A DNA stretch of 5,059 bases from JBDTMT01 sp033764095 (GTDB lineage: Bacteria; Desulfobacterota; Binatia; HRBIN30; CADEER01), in NCBI GenBank assembly GCA_033764095.1, contig JANRJF010000374.1, positions 1 to 5,059 of the forward strand, read 5' to 3'. Each line of letters starts with the position of its first letter. The first letter of the stretch is position 1. Below, in pieces: positions 1 to 5,059 of the stretch. The position numbers and the translations under genes are program-made. The notes beneath the pieces are model-generated. The model was given only the letters and a program-made list of their open reading frames with translations. It ran no database searches and was not told the DNA's origin.

Positions 1-1
1 G

Positions 2-967
2 ACGCGCGCGCACGCCGCGACGCTCGCGGCGGCGCTGGCGTCGCCGCGCGTCGCGCTGCGGCCCAACGCGGTGGTGAGCCGCATCCTCACCGACCCGCAC
101 TCCGGCGAAGCGACCGGTGTGACCTACGTCGATCGCGTCACGCGCCGCGCCGCGGACGTGCGGGCCCGCGTCGTGATGGTCTGCGCCTCGGCGATCGAGT
201 CGGCGCGCCTGTTGTTGAACTCGCGCAGCGCGCGGCATCCCGACGGCCTGGGCAACGCGTCGGGGAGTGTCGGCCGCTTCCTGATGGACCACCTGTTCCT
301 CGATCTGCAGGTGCGCTGCGCGCTGCCGGAGCATCTGGCGGCGACGCCGGGCGACGAGCGCGGCGACCTCTACGTCGCCGCCGCCGGCCCCGGCGCAGGG
401 CGCTTCGGCATCGAGCTGGCGGTGCGCGCTCCCGCCGCGACCCCGCGTCATCGTCTGCGCGCGGCACTCGGCGACCTCCTGCGCGACCAGCGGCCGCTGG
501 CGCGGCGATGGCGCCCGCGGCGCACCTGCGCGCTCGACCTCGCCGCGATCGGTGAGGTGACCCCGCACGTCGAGAACCGCGTCGCGGTCCGCGACGACGT
601 GCGCGACGCCTGGGGCATTCCGGTGGCGCACATCGCGTATCGCCGCGGCGCCGAGGAGCTGGCCGCCGCGCGTGCGATGGAGGCAGCCGCCCTGGCGACG
701 GTCGCCACCGGCTTCGAGATCATCCGCGCCCGCAGCGCGCTCTACCCGCCGGGACTGTCGGTGCACGAGATGGGGACCGTGCGCATGGGCGACGATCCGC
801 GCCGCTCGGCACTCAACCGGCACAACCAGGCGTGGGACTGTCGCACGCTGTTCGTCACCGACGCCGCGTGCTTCCCGACCGGTGGCTTTCAGAACCCCAG
901 CCTGACGATCATGGCGCTCAGCCTGCGCGCCAGCCGTTGGTTGGCGCGCGAGTCGAACCTCTTCTGA
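2..967 (+). CDS. GMC-family FAD-dependent oxidoreductase, C-terminal part (5' truncated by window edge)
   Basis: GMC enzymes oxidise an alcohol (sugars, polyols, choline, sterols) to a carbonyl using bound FAD. The frame is open from base 2, and the first GTG (71) lies inside a conserved region, so the gene begins upstream and the FAD-binding Rossmann start is missing. Visible features are CASAIESARLLLNS (nt 182-223) followed by GLGNASGSVGRFLMDH, typical of the FAD domain, and GEVTPHVENRV near nt 551. The C-terminal GMC domain has HEMGTVRMG, with the expected catalytic His at nt 764-766, and FQNPSLTIMALSLRAS, with the paired Asn at nt 893-895. The His/Asn pair is the form used by cholesterol oxidase and many sugar dehydrogenases. 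Both residues are intact, so the visible part looks functional. The stop is one base before the aminotransferase start, implying one transcript. The family is certain; the substrate is unknown, though the neighbours point to a sugar or cyclitol. Confidence 0.93.
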   Translation, partial: TRAHAATLAAALASPRVALRPNAVVSRILTDPHSGEATGVTYVDRVTRRAADVRARVVMVCASAIESARLLLNSRSARHPDGLGNASGSVGRFLMDHLFLDLQVRCALPEHLAATPGDERGDLYVAAAGPGAGRFGIELAVRAPAATPRHRLRAALGDLLRDQRPLARRWRPRRTCALDLAAIGEVTPHVENRVAVRDDVRDAWGIPVAHIAYRRGAEELAAARAMEAAALATVATGFEIIRARSALYPPGLSVHEMGTVRMGDDPRRSALNRHNQAWDCRTLFVTDAACFPTGGFQNPSLTIMALSLRASRWLARESNLF

Positions 968-968
968 C

Positions 969-2153
969 ATGTACCGGATCGGCATCGCCGAGCTCGTCGA
1001 GCTCGCCAAGGTGGTTGCCAGCGGCCAGCTCGCGCGCGCGCCGGCGGTCGGGCGCCGCACCCGCGTCCACCTGCATCAGGTCGACCGGCTCGAGCGCGAG
1101 CTGGCGGCGCTGATCGGCACGCGCTACGCGCTGGCGCTGTCGGGCGGTGGCAGCGCCGCGCTCACCGCGGCGCTGGTCGGCTTCGGCATCGGGCCGGGCG
1201 ACGAGGTGATCGTGCCGGCCTACACCTGGATCGCGACGCCCGGCGCGGTGCTGATGGCCGGCGCGATCCCGGTGCTGGCGGAGATCGATGCGTCGCTGAC
1301 GCTCGATCCGGACGACCTCGAGCGCCAGATCGGCCCGGCGACGCGCGCGGTGATTCCGGTCCACATGCGCGGTCGCCCGGCCGACATGGAGCGCATCCTC
1401 GCCATCGCGCAGCGGCACGGCCTGCGCGTGCTGGAGGATGTCTGCCAGGCGGCCGGCGCCAGCTACCGCGGCCGCCGGCTCGGCGGGCTCGGCGCCGCCG
1501 GTGCGTTCAGCTTCAACCAGTGGAAGCTGATCGCGGCTGGCGAGGGCGGCGCGCTGGTCACCGACGACCGCGAGGTCTACGAGCGCGCGCTGCTCTACCA
1601 CGACAACGCCGCCGCCTTCCGTCCGCCATTGCTGGAGCAGCTCAGTATCGAGCCGTTCCTCGGCCACCAGCTGCGCGCCGGCGAGTTGATGGGGGCGGTG
1701 GCGCGCGTGCAGTTGCGCCGCCTCGAGGCGACGCTGGCGCGCCTGCGCTGGATCCGCCGCACCGCCGAGACCGCCCTGGTCGCCGCCGGCGGCAGGCTGG
1801 CGCCCAGCCACGACGCCGACGGCGATGCCGGCGTCGCCGTGGCGCTGCAGTTCGCGGACGCCGCCGGCGCGCGGCGCTTCGTCGCCGCGGTCGGCGGCGA
1901 GGTGGCGATCGACGGCGAGCGCCACGTCTACGCCAATTGGACCGCCATCCTGTCGCACCGCGTGCTGGTGCACCCGGCGATGAATCCCTTCGAGCACGAG
2001 CGCAATCGCGGCCTGCGCACCCGCTACGCGCCCGACATGTGCCCGCGCACGCTCGACATCCTGTCGCGCACCGTCCTCATCGAGCTGCGCGCCTGGAACC
2101 GGATTGCGGCGCGGCTGCGCATCGCGCGCTGGGCGCGCCGGGCGCGAGGATAG
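969..2153 (+). CDS. DegT/DnrJ/EryC1/StrS-family PLP-dependent aminotransferase
   Basis: This family moves an amino group, usually from glutamate or glutamine, onto a keto sugar or keto cyclitol in the cytoplasm, for aminosugars of surface glycans or antibiotics. The 394 residues are a normal full length. Landmarks in order are: LALSGGGSAALTAAL (55-69, PLP phosphate loop); PAYTWIAT (83-90, aromatic stacking region); LEDVCQAAG (155-163, Asp157 to bind the PLP ring nitrogen); FSFNQWKLIAAGEGG (180-194, Lys186 as the Schiff-base lysine); a YHDNAAAFR segment at 210-218; GELMGAVARVQLRRL (238-252); and CPRTLDILSRTV near 358-369. All key residues are present. KLIAAGEGG resembles the StsC/BtrS-like and related branches rather than the classic perosamine-synthase type, but this was judged by eye. 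The C-terminus is Arg-rich. The ATG lies one base after the oxidoreductase stop without a clear Shine-Dalgarno, so translational coupling is likely. Amine donor and acceptor cannot be read from sequence. Confidence 0.93.
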   Translation: MYRIGIAELVELAKVVASGQLARAPAVGRRTRVHLHQVDRLERELAALIGTRYALALSGGGSAALTAALVGFGIGPGDEVIVPAYTWIATPGAVLMAGAIPVLAEIDASLTLDPDDLERQIGPATRAVIPVHMRGRPADMERILAIAQRHGLRVLEDVCQAAGASYRGRRLGGLGAAGAFSFNQWKLIAAGEGGALVTDDREVYERALLYHDNAAAFRPPLLEQLSIEPFLGHQLRAGELMGAVARVQLRRLEATLARLRWIRRTAETALVAAGGRLAPSHDADGDAGVAVALQFADAAGARRFVAAVGGEVAIDGERHVYANWTAILSHRVLVHPAMNPFEHERNRGLRTRYAPDMCPRTLDILSRTVLIELRAWNRIAARLRIARWARRARG

Positions 2154-2201
2154 GCGGTCAGGCAGGGCATGGTCCTGTTCGCCACGTGCGCAAGCAGGTT
2201 C

Positions 2202-2241
2202 TTTCTGCTGGCGCGGGGCTCCAGCCCTGCGCCACCAGGAA
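2202..2241. repeat. Strong imperfect hairpin between aminotransferase and transferase genes
   Basis: The arms TGGCGCGGGGCT (2209-2220) and AGCCCTGCGCCA (2223-2234) pair over 12 positions, with one G-T wobble and only two loop bases. Past a C-C mismatch the stem continues for six more pairs (2202-2207 with 2236-2241), one of them G-T. Neither strand has a T tract after the stem, so it does not look like a standard intrinsic terminator. It may be a dispersed palindromic repeat, an RNA-processing or stability element, or a partial terminator setting the level of the downstream gene. Confidence 0.6.
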
Positions 2242-2278
2242 AACAAGACTGTACGCGCCACGCCGCAGGGCCGGTTCC

Positions 2279-2311
2279 CCTGACAGCCATCAGCCTGACA
2301 GCCTGACAGCC
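2279..2311 (+). repeat. Short tandem repeat, three copies of CCTGACAG
   Basis: CCTGACAG occurs at 2279-2286, 2294-2301 and 2302-2309. The last two are directly adjacent, and each copy is followed by CC. The seven bases between the first and second copies (CCATCAG) look like a decayed unit. The array ends nine bases before the ATG at 2320, where a ribosome binding site would be expected, and contains no Shine-Dalgarno. It could be a slippage-prone tract or a set of binding sites. Confidence 0.7.
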
Positions 2312-2319
2312 TTCCCCCC

Positions 2320-3804
2320 ATGGTCCCCGACGCGTTCTGCTTCCCACCCGGCGCCATGGCGCCGGCGGCGACGCGGGTCAGTGCGGCGCTCTACGCCGCG
2401 CCGGCGGCGGCCGGGCTGTTGCCGTACACGACGGCGCTCGACGCGCTGATCCGCGACTATCCGCCGCCGGCCCATCAGCGCTGGCGGCCGCGCGGGCTCG
2501 GCGTCACGCGCGCGTGGCCCATGCGCCGCCTGGCGGCGACCTTCCGCTATCCGCGCTGGGCGGGCGACGTGCTGGTGGTCGGCGAGTGCCGGCGCGCGGC
2601 GGAGGTCGCGATGATGGCGCGGCTGGTCGAGGCGATCGTGCGCAGCGGCCGCACCGTTCTCTACGTCAGCGGCAACCGCGGCGAGCACGCGGCGATGCGG
2701 GCGCGCCACCGCGCGGCGGGATGGTCAGCGGCGTGCGCGCTCGCCTGCGTGCCGACCGCCGAGTACGACCGCCGCCAGTACTGGCTGCATCGCGACGCGC
2801 CGTGGCAGGCGCGGCGCGACTGGCGGCAGCTCGAGCCGCTGCTCGCCGCACAGGGCGCCTATCTGCACCGCGACGCCGACTGGGCGCTGCGCGAGACGGC
2901 GACCGGCAAGGTGCAGTGGCGCCTGCTCGCGCCGCGGCTGCGCTTCGACGCAGCGGTCGTGCGTGCCACCTCGCCGCCGCTGTCGGCGGCAATCCTCGCC
3001 GACTGTTTCGCCAGCGGCCGCCTGTCGGTCAGCCTGCAGCACAGCGTCGTCACCTGTCCGAGCAGCTTCGCGCCGCTGCTCGCGCGCCGCTACCTCTGCT
3101 ACGGCACCCACTCGCGCGCGCTGCTGGCGGAGCTCGACGCACAGCTCGCCGCCGCGTCGCAGCGCCCGCCGACCGGCTGCGAGATCATTCCGTGCGGACC
3201 GTTCCACGATCCCGTGCCCGGGGTTCGCCCGTCGCGCGAATCGGCCAGCCTGGTGATCATCGACCAGACCAGTGCCTGGGCGCCGCGCTACTACGGCGGC
3301 GCCGCACAGTTCGACGCGCTTCAACAGATCGTGCCGCGCCTCGCTGCCTCATCCGCTGTGCGCCGCGTCGTCGTGCGCCTGCACCCCTCCGGCGGCCAAC
3401 CGCGCGCCTGGGACGAGGTCGCCGCGCGCCACCCCGACCGCGTCGTCCTCTCGCGCGATCGCCTGTTGGAGGCCGACCTGCAGGGCGCCTCGGCGGTCGT
3501 CGGCCTGTTCAGTACCGTCCTCCCCGCCGCCACCGCCGCCGCCATCCCGACCTTCTTTCTCTGGCAACCCGGCTGGTACCACACCCCGGACCTGCAGCCG
3601 TTCGCCGCGACGCAGTTCGCCAGCCCGGATGATGTCGTCCCGCGCGTCGAGGCCCTGCTGTGCGACGAGACCCGGTTCGCCTCCGAGTGCGCGTCATCCC
3701 GCGCCGCGGCCGCCGCGTACTACGCCGGCGGTGGGGTCGGCGACTTCGACGCCGAGATGGCGCAAATCCTGCGTCCACTGTCCGATCGTCCTCGCACCGC
3801 TTGA
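2320..3804 (+). CDS. Putative GT-B-fold glycosyltransferase / surface-polymer transferase
   Basis: This is a 494-residue cytosolic-looking protein with no signal peptide and no clear membrane helix. I do not recognise an exact family. The layout resembles two-Rossmann (GT-B) enzymes such as CDP-glycerol glycerophosphotransferases, polysialyltransferase-like and capsule transferases. The N-terminal half has GDVLVVGE (82-89) and TVLYVSGNRGEH (112-123), then SVSLQHSV (236-243) followed by YLCYGTHSRALL, like the QHG...G.......L stretch of those families. The C-terminal half has ASLVIIDQTSAW (309-320), VVVRLHPSGG (350-359, His355-Pro), and ASAVVGLFSTVLPAATAAAIPTFFL (390-414), which matches the usual S-T plus donor-side helix position. 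His241, His355 and Ser398/Thr399 are candidate active or donor-binding residues. The ATG at 2320 gives the longest form (in-frame TGA at 2296); ATG 2356 (Met13) is equally possible, since neither has a Shine-Dalgarno. By context it probably transfers a glycan unit linked to the amino product of the upstream genes. Donor and acceptor are unknown. Confidence 0.65.
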   Translation: MVPDAFCFPPGAMAPAATRVSAALYAAPAAAGLLPYTTALDALIRDYPPPAHQRWRPRGLGVTRAWPMRRLAATFRYPRWAGDVLVVGECRRAAEVAMMARLVEAIVRSGRTVLYVSGNRGEHAAMRARHRAAGWSAACALACVPTAEYDRRQYWLHRDAPWQARRDWRQLEPLLAAQGAYLHRDADWALRETATGKVQWRLLAPRLRFDAAVVRATSPPLSAAILADCFASGRLSVSLQHSVVTCPSSFAPLLARRYLCYGTHSRALLAELDAQLAAASQRPPTGCEIIPCGPFHDPVPGVRPSRESASLVIIDQTSAWAPRYYGGAAQFDALQQIVPRLAASSAVRRVVVRLHPSGGQPRAWDEVAARHPDRVVLSRDRLLEADLQGASAVVGLFSTVLPAATAAAIPTFFLWQPGWYHTPDLQPFAATQFASPDDVVPRVEALLCDETRFASECASSRAAAAAYYAGGGVGDFDAEMAQILRPLSDRPRTA

Positions 3805-3844
3805 GCGGAGCGGGGCGAGAAGGACACGAGCGGAGTCCAGGGGG

Positions 3845-4435
3845 TCACGTCTTCGGGCGAACGCGCACGGTCAGATACTTATCTTCTGTTTTGGGCTGAT
3901 CCAGTCGAGTGAACTCGAACTTCAGATCGACCGTGCCGCGGCTGAGCAGCGAGCTCGTTCCGGCTTTTCCGGGAAGCGCCGAGTCGAAGACGCGCAGCAT
4001 GACGGAGGGCGGGTCACCGCCAGGCGCCAAGATGATCGGGCCGTATACGCCCATGTCCACCCATTTGTCGTGGGAAGCCTCAGCGTCATAGCCAAAGCCG
4101 CTCTTGCCGGGGATCAGCACCTTCAGCGCCGAGTCCGTCGGCTTCTCGACCGAGATGTTCTCGATGTAGAGGGCGTGAATCGTGAGATTGGCGATTGCGA
4201 TGCTGATCTCATACTCTTCCACTCCGGCCCAGTGCGCCGCCTGGATCTGCAGCAGGAGTGACTCTCGTCCACGCAGCGCTTCGTACGCCTGTCGCAGCAG
4301 GGGCACACCGCCCTCTTTAACCGCGGCTCCAGCAACCGCCGAGAAGATGGCCGTCTCCAAGCCGGGCACCACGTTCGTGATCCGGTGTTTGGAGACTCCC
4401 TTCGCCGAAGCACTCCGGTTCGCCGACTTCGACAT
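3845..4435 (-). CDS. Unrecognised 196-residue protein, probably beta-rich
   Basis: I do not recognise this protein. It has three visible parts: a basic, Ser-rich leader (1-18, starting MSKSANRSASAKG); a small hydrophobic and helical stretch (about 22-66) with LETAIFSAVAGAAV, perhaps too weak for a membrane anchor; and a C-terminal half of alternating hydrophobic residues (EEYEISIAIANLTIHALYIE, then SVMLRVFDS and TVDLKFEFTRL) that suggests a beta-sandwich. No catalytic motif or cysteine cluster is seen. The ATG at 4435 is supported by AGGGAGGG five bases upstream and by strong third-position G/C (29 of the first 36 codons); an in-frame TGA at 4487-4489 closes the frame above. It converges with the plus-strand transferase, with 40 bases between the stops. 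Its codon third positions and local base composition are less GC-rich than that block, so it may have a different history. That the gene is real is fairly sure; its function is unknown. Confidence 0.75.
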   Translation of the reverse strand: MSKSANRSASAKGVSKHRITNVVPGLETAIFSAVAGAAVKEGGVPLLRQAYEALRGRESLLLQIQAAHWAGVEEYEISIAIANLTIHALYIENISVEKPTDSALKVLIPGKSGFGYDAEASHDKWVDMGVYGPIILAPGGDPPSVMLRVFDSALPGKAGTSSLLSRGTVDLKFEFTRLDQPKTEDKYLTVRVRPKT

Positions 4436-4538
4436 CTTCGCCCTCCCTGGTGACGGTGATCGTGGTGAAGCCGATGCACTCGCAGGTCAGCCGGGCGCTC
4501 GACCAGTCGGGACTTCCCCTAATCCCATCGGTCCACAC
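4317..4538 (-). pseudogene. Coding-like frame overlapping the next gene; small protein or frameshifted remnant
   Basis: Starting at GTG 4538 this frame encodes 73 residues, with a protein-like front half that includes ARLTCECIGFTTITVTREG. In the first 37 codons, 30 end in G or C. In the 36 codons that overlap the downstream gene only 21 do, while the downstream frame scores 29 of 36 over the same bases. Coding signal therefore moves from this frame to the other close to 4435, a +1 change along the minus strand. The frame is open upstream to a TGA at 4668-4670 but has no other ATG, GTG or TTG, and the GTG has a poor ribosome binding site. It may be the 5' part of a once-fused gene broken by a one-base indel, a small gene that lost its own stop, or a sequencing error. 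A chance open frame cannot be excluded. Confidence 0.4.
4441..4448 (-). promoter_or_regulatory. Shine-Dalgarno for the 196-residue protein gene
   Basis: Read on the minus strand, AGGGAGGG is followed by CGAAG and then the ATG at 4435. The GGAGG core sits seven bases before the start, which is a good spacing. It fixes the start of that gene and is the only strong Shine-Dalgarno in the window. It also lies within the overlapping frame 4317-4538, where it encodes part of TREGED. Confidence 0.75.
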
Positions 4539-4582
4539 CTCGATCCGCGAGCGAAGCTCTGCCCAAACCCTGGCTTGACCCT

Positions 4583-4606
4583 TCCGGCTAACGTTTGTTA
4601 ACCGAA
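4583..4606. promoter_or_regulatory. Operator-like palindrome with LexA-box-like pattern
   Basis: The arms TCCGGCTAAC (4583-4592) and GTTAACCGAA (4597-4606) are inverted repeats matching at 8 of 10 positions, around the four bases GTTT. The core GGCTAACGTTTGTTAACC (4586-4603) fits the GGTT-N2-C-N4-G-N3-ACC box described for Geobacter LexA except for one base (GGCT for GGTT). It is AT-richer than its surroundings and lies 45 bases before GTG 4538 and 148 bases before ATG 4435 on the minus strand, so it could control those genes. It could equally bind the adjacent XRE-type regulator. That a protein binds here is inference from symmetry alone. Confidence 0.45.
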
Positions 4607-4791
4607 CCTTCGCGACGCGCCTGAACGGCGCTCCGGCGGCTCGGCGACAAGCGTTGGGCCAGACGGATCAAGTGGGCCTGCGGCAGGGCAGCAGGGATGC
4701 AGGCCGGGAACTCGGTAGATCCGCTCGGCTGCTGCATGGTCGGGGCTCTTACTGCCGCGCCTTGCGAGATGTCAAGCGCCTTGTTCGCCAT
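4588..4791 (-). CDS. Possible small protein of 67 residues, unrecognised
   Basis: Starting at ATG 4791, 31 bases after the stop of the helix-turn-helix gene, this frame runs to TAG at 4588-4590. The product begins MANKALDISQGAAV and has a C-terminal stretch with ALPQAHLIRLAQRL followed by an Arg/Lys-rich end. Forty-nine of 67 codons end in G or C, somewhat above what its first positions show, which is a weak coding sign. There is no clear Shine-Dalgarno (only GTCGAG before the ATG), and its last bases lie inside the palindrome at 4583-4606. I do not recognise any family. It may be a small partner of the regulator or a chance frame. Confidence 0.28.
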   Translation of the reverse strand: MANKALDISQGAAVRAPTMQQPSGSTEFPACIPAALPQAHLIRLAQRLSPSRRSAVQARREGSVNKR

Positions 4792-4796
4792 CTCGA

Positions 4797-4822
4797 CGGA
4801 ACTGTCGTGCTTGGCGACTCCG
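4797..4822 (-). repeat. Weak hairpin immediately after the regulator stop codon
   Basis: On the minus strand CGGAGTCG (4822-4815) can pair with CGAC (4807-4804) and, across a three-base bulge, with TCCG (4800-4797), leaving a seven-base loop. It starts at the base after the TAG stop. No T tract follows, so it is at best a weak termination or processing signal. Confidence 0.2.
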
Positions 4823-5059
4823 CTAAGCCTTGCGGCGCTTGGGTTTGGTCGCAATCGGGGCGGGCGGCTGGTCGCCCGGGTCGAAGAAGATGCGGAGATC
4901 CACCCCGAAAGCGTCGGCGATCGCATGCAGGTGATGTAGCTGCGGCAGGTACTTGCCGAGCAGCCACCGCCTGATGGTCTCGGCGGCGATCGTCTTATCG
5001 GTGTGCTCGCGGATGTGCTCTGCCATCGTCTCGGCGTTGAGCCCCAAGCCTTCCATGAG
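4823..5059 (-). CDS. XRE/Cro-type helix-turn-helix regulator, probably 5' truncated by window edge
   Basis: XRE-family proteins are small dimeric DNA-binding repressors or activators. From ATG 5056 the product has 77 residues. LNAETMAEHI (6-15) fits helix 2 of the domain, IAAETIRRWLLGKYLPQL (23-40) fits the recognition helix plus the usual G-K-x-x-P turn, and HHLHAIADAFGVDLRIFF (41-58) fits the last helices, where the family pattern is L-x-x-I-A-x-A-F/L-G-V. The usual first helix, about 10 residues before the GL, is missing, and the codon before the ATG (5057-5059) is open, so the true start is probably outside the window. The ATG at 5056 remains possible. After residue 60 comes a short Pro-rich linker and a basic tail (KPKRRKA), with no ligand-binding or protease domain. 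Its own target is unknown; the palindrome at 4583-4606 is a candidate. Such proteins also serve as antitoxins, but no toxin is visible here. Confidence 0.75.
   Translation of the reverse strand, partial: LMEGLGLNAETMAEHIREHTDKTIAAETIRRWLLGKYLPQLHHLHAIADAFGVDLRIFFDPGDQPPAPIATKPKRRKA

Larger units (their letters stand above)
4436..4822. other. 387-base stretch without a confident gene
   Basis: This stretch separates the helix-turn-helix gene from the 196-residue protein gene on the minus strand. It contains the front part of the coding-like frame 4317-4538, a second weak frame (4588-4791), the operator-like palindrome (4583-4606), a weak hairpin just after the regulator stop (4797-4822), and the Shine-Dalgarno of the downstream gene. 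I found no convincing -35/-10 promoter pair, tRNA, or intrinsic terminator with a T tract in it. If the downstream gene has its own promoter, this is the likeliest place. Confidence 0.6.

Noticed and set aside
2202..2250. Intrinsic terminator after the aminotransferase
   Set aside because: The stem is strong, but neither side has a run of T in the right place, so it is reported as a hairpin only.
2279..2311. CRISPR repeats
   Set aside because: The units are only eight bases long and adjacent, without spacers of regular length.
918..2357. Long minus-strand open frame (479 codons) opposite the aminotransferase
   Set aside because: Its product is a low-complexity run of Arg, Ala, Gln, His and Asp without any motif. 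It lies antisense to a gene with full catalytic motifs, as expected in GC-rich DNA where stops are rare.
1520..2449. Plus-strand frame of 309 codons overlapping the aminotransferase
   Set aside because: Arg/Ala/Pro-rich with no motif. It is an out-of-frame shadow of the aminotransferase and the start of the transferase gene.
2514..3632. Plus-strand frame of 372 codons within the transferase gene
   Set aside because: The same Arg/Gly/Ala-rich shadow pattern. The 2320-3804 frame has the balanced composition and recognisable motifs.
3805..3844. Bidirectional terminator between the convergent genes
   Set aside because: Only a four-base stem (GGAC/GTCC) could be formed and there is no T tract.
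3272..4261. Plus-strand frame of 329 codons crossing the convergent gap
   Set aside because: It spans the end of one real gene and the antisense of another, and has no motif in either half.
4575..4603. Plus-strand promoter TTGACC with 17-base spacing to TTAACC
   Set aside because: The -10 match is poor, no plus-strand gene follows, and the second box is simply part of the palindrome.
4654..4974. Plus-strand frames (4654-4974 and 4697-4939) opposite the regulator
   Set aside because: They are antisense to the helix-turn-helix coding region and have no ribosome binding site or recognisable motif.

Overview
The window is high-GC bacterial DNA with two parts. Positions 1 to about 3804 are very GC-rich, with strong G/C preference at third codon positions, and hold three plus-strand genes. 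From about 3840 to the end the DNA is less GC-rich by eye, and all credible genes lie on the minus strand, converging on the first block. The host looks like a high-GC bacterium, possibly proteobacterial or a related Gram-negative lineage. Nothing seen here fixes the taxon: there is no rRNA or ribosomal protein gene.

Plus-strand block (1-3804). First is the C-terminal part of an FAD-dependent GMC oxidoreductase, cut by the left edge. One base after its stop comes a complete PLP-dependent aminotransferase of the DegT/DnrJ/EryC1/StrS family. After a 166-base spacer comes a protein of about 494 residues that looks like a GT-B glycosyltransferase or polymer transferase. The spacer holds a strong imperfect hairpin and a short CTGACAG tandem repeat. 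Read together, the genes suggest that a hydroxyl on a sugar or cyclitol is oxidised to a carbonyl, that the carbonyl is aminated, and that the product or a related glycan is transferred. This would fit surface polysaccharide or aminosugar-type secondary metabolism. The substrate is not known.

Minus-strand block (5059-3845, read right to left). First is a small XRE-type helix-turn-helix regulator that probably continues past the right edge. Then come about 390 bases with two doubtful short reading frames and a clear operator-like palindrome, followed by an unrecognised 196-residue protein with a good ribosome binding site. A coding-like frame (4538 to about 4430) runs into the start of that last gene and loses its coding signal where the gene begins. 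This suggests a frameshifted or remodelled gene.

No tRNA, rRNA, CRISPR array, transposase or integrase was seen. No complete novel system can be claimed. The best leads are the oxidase-aminotransferase-glycosyltransferase set, the palindrome at 4583-4606, and the frame switch near 4435.
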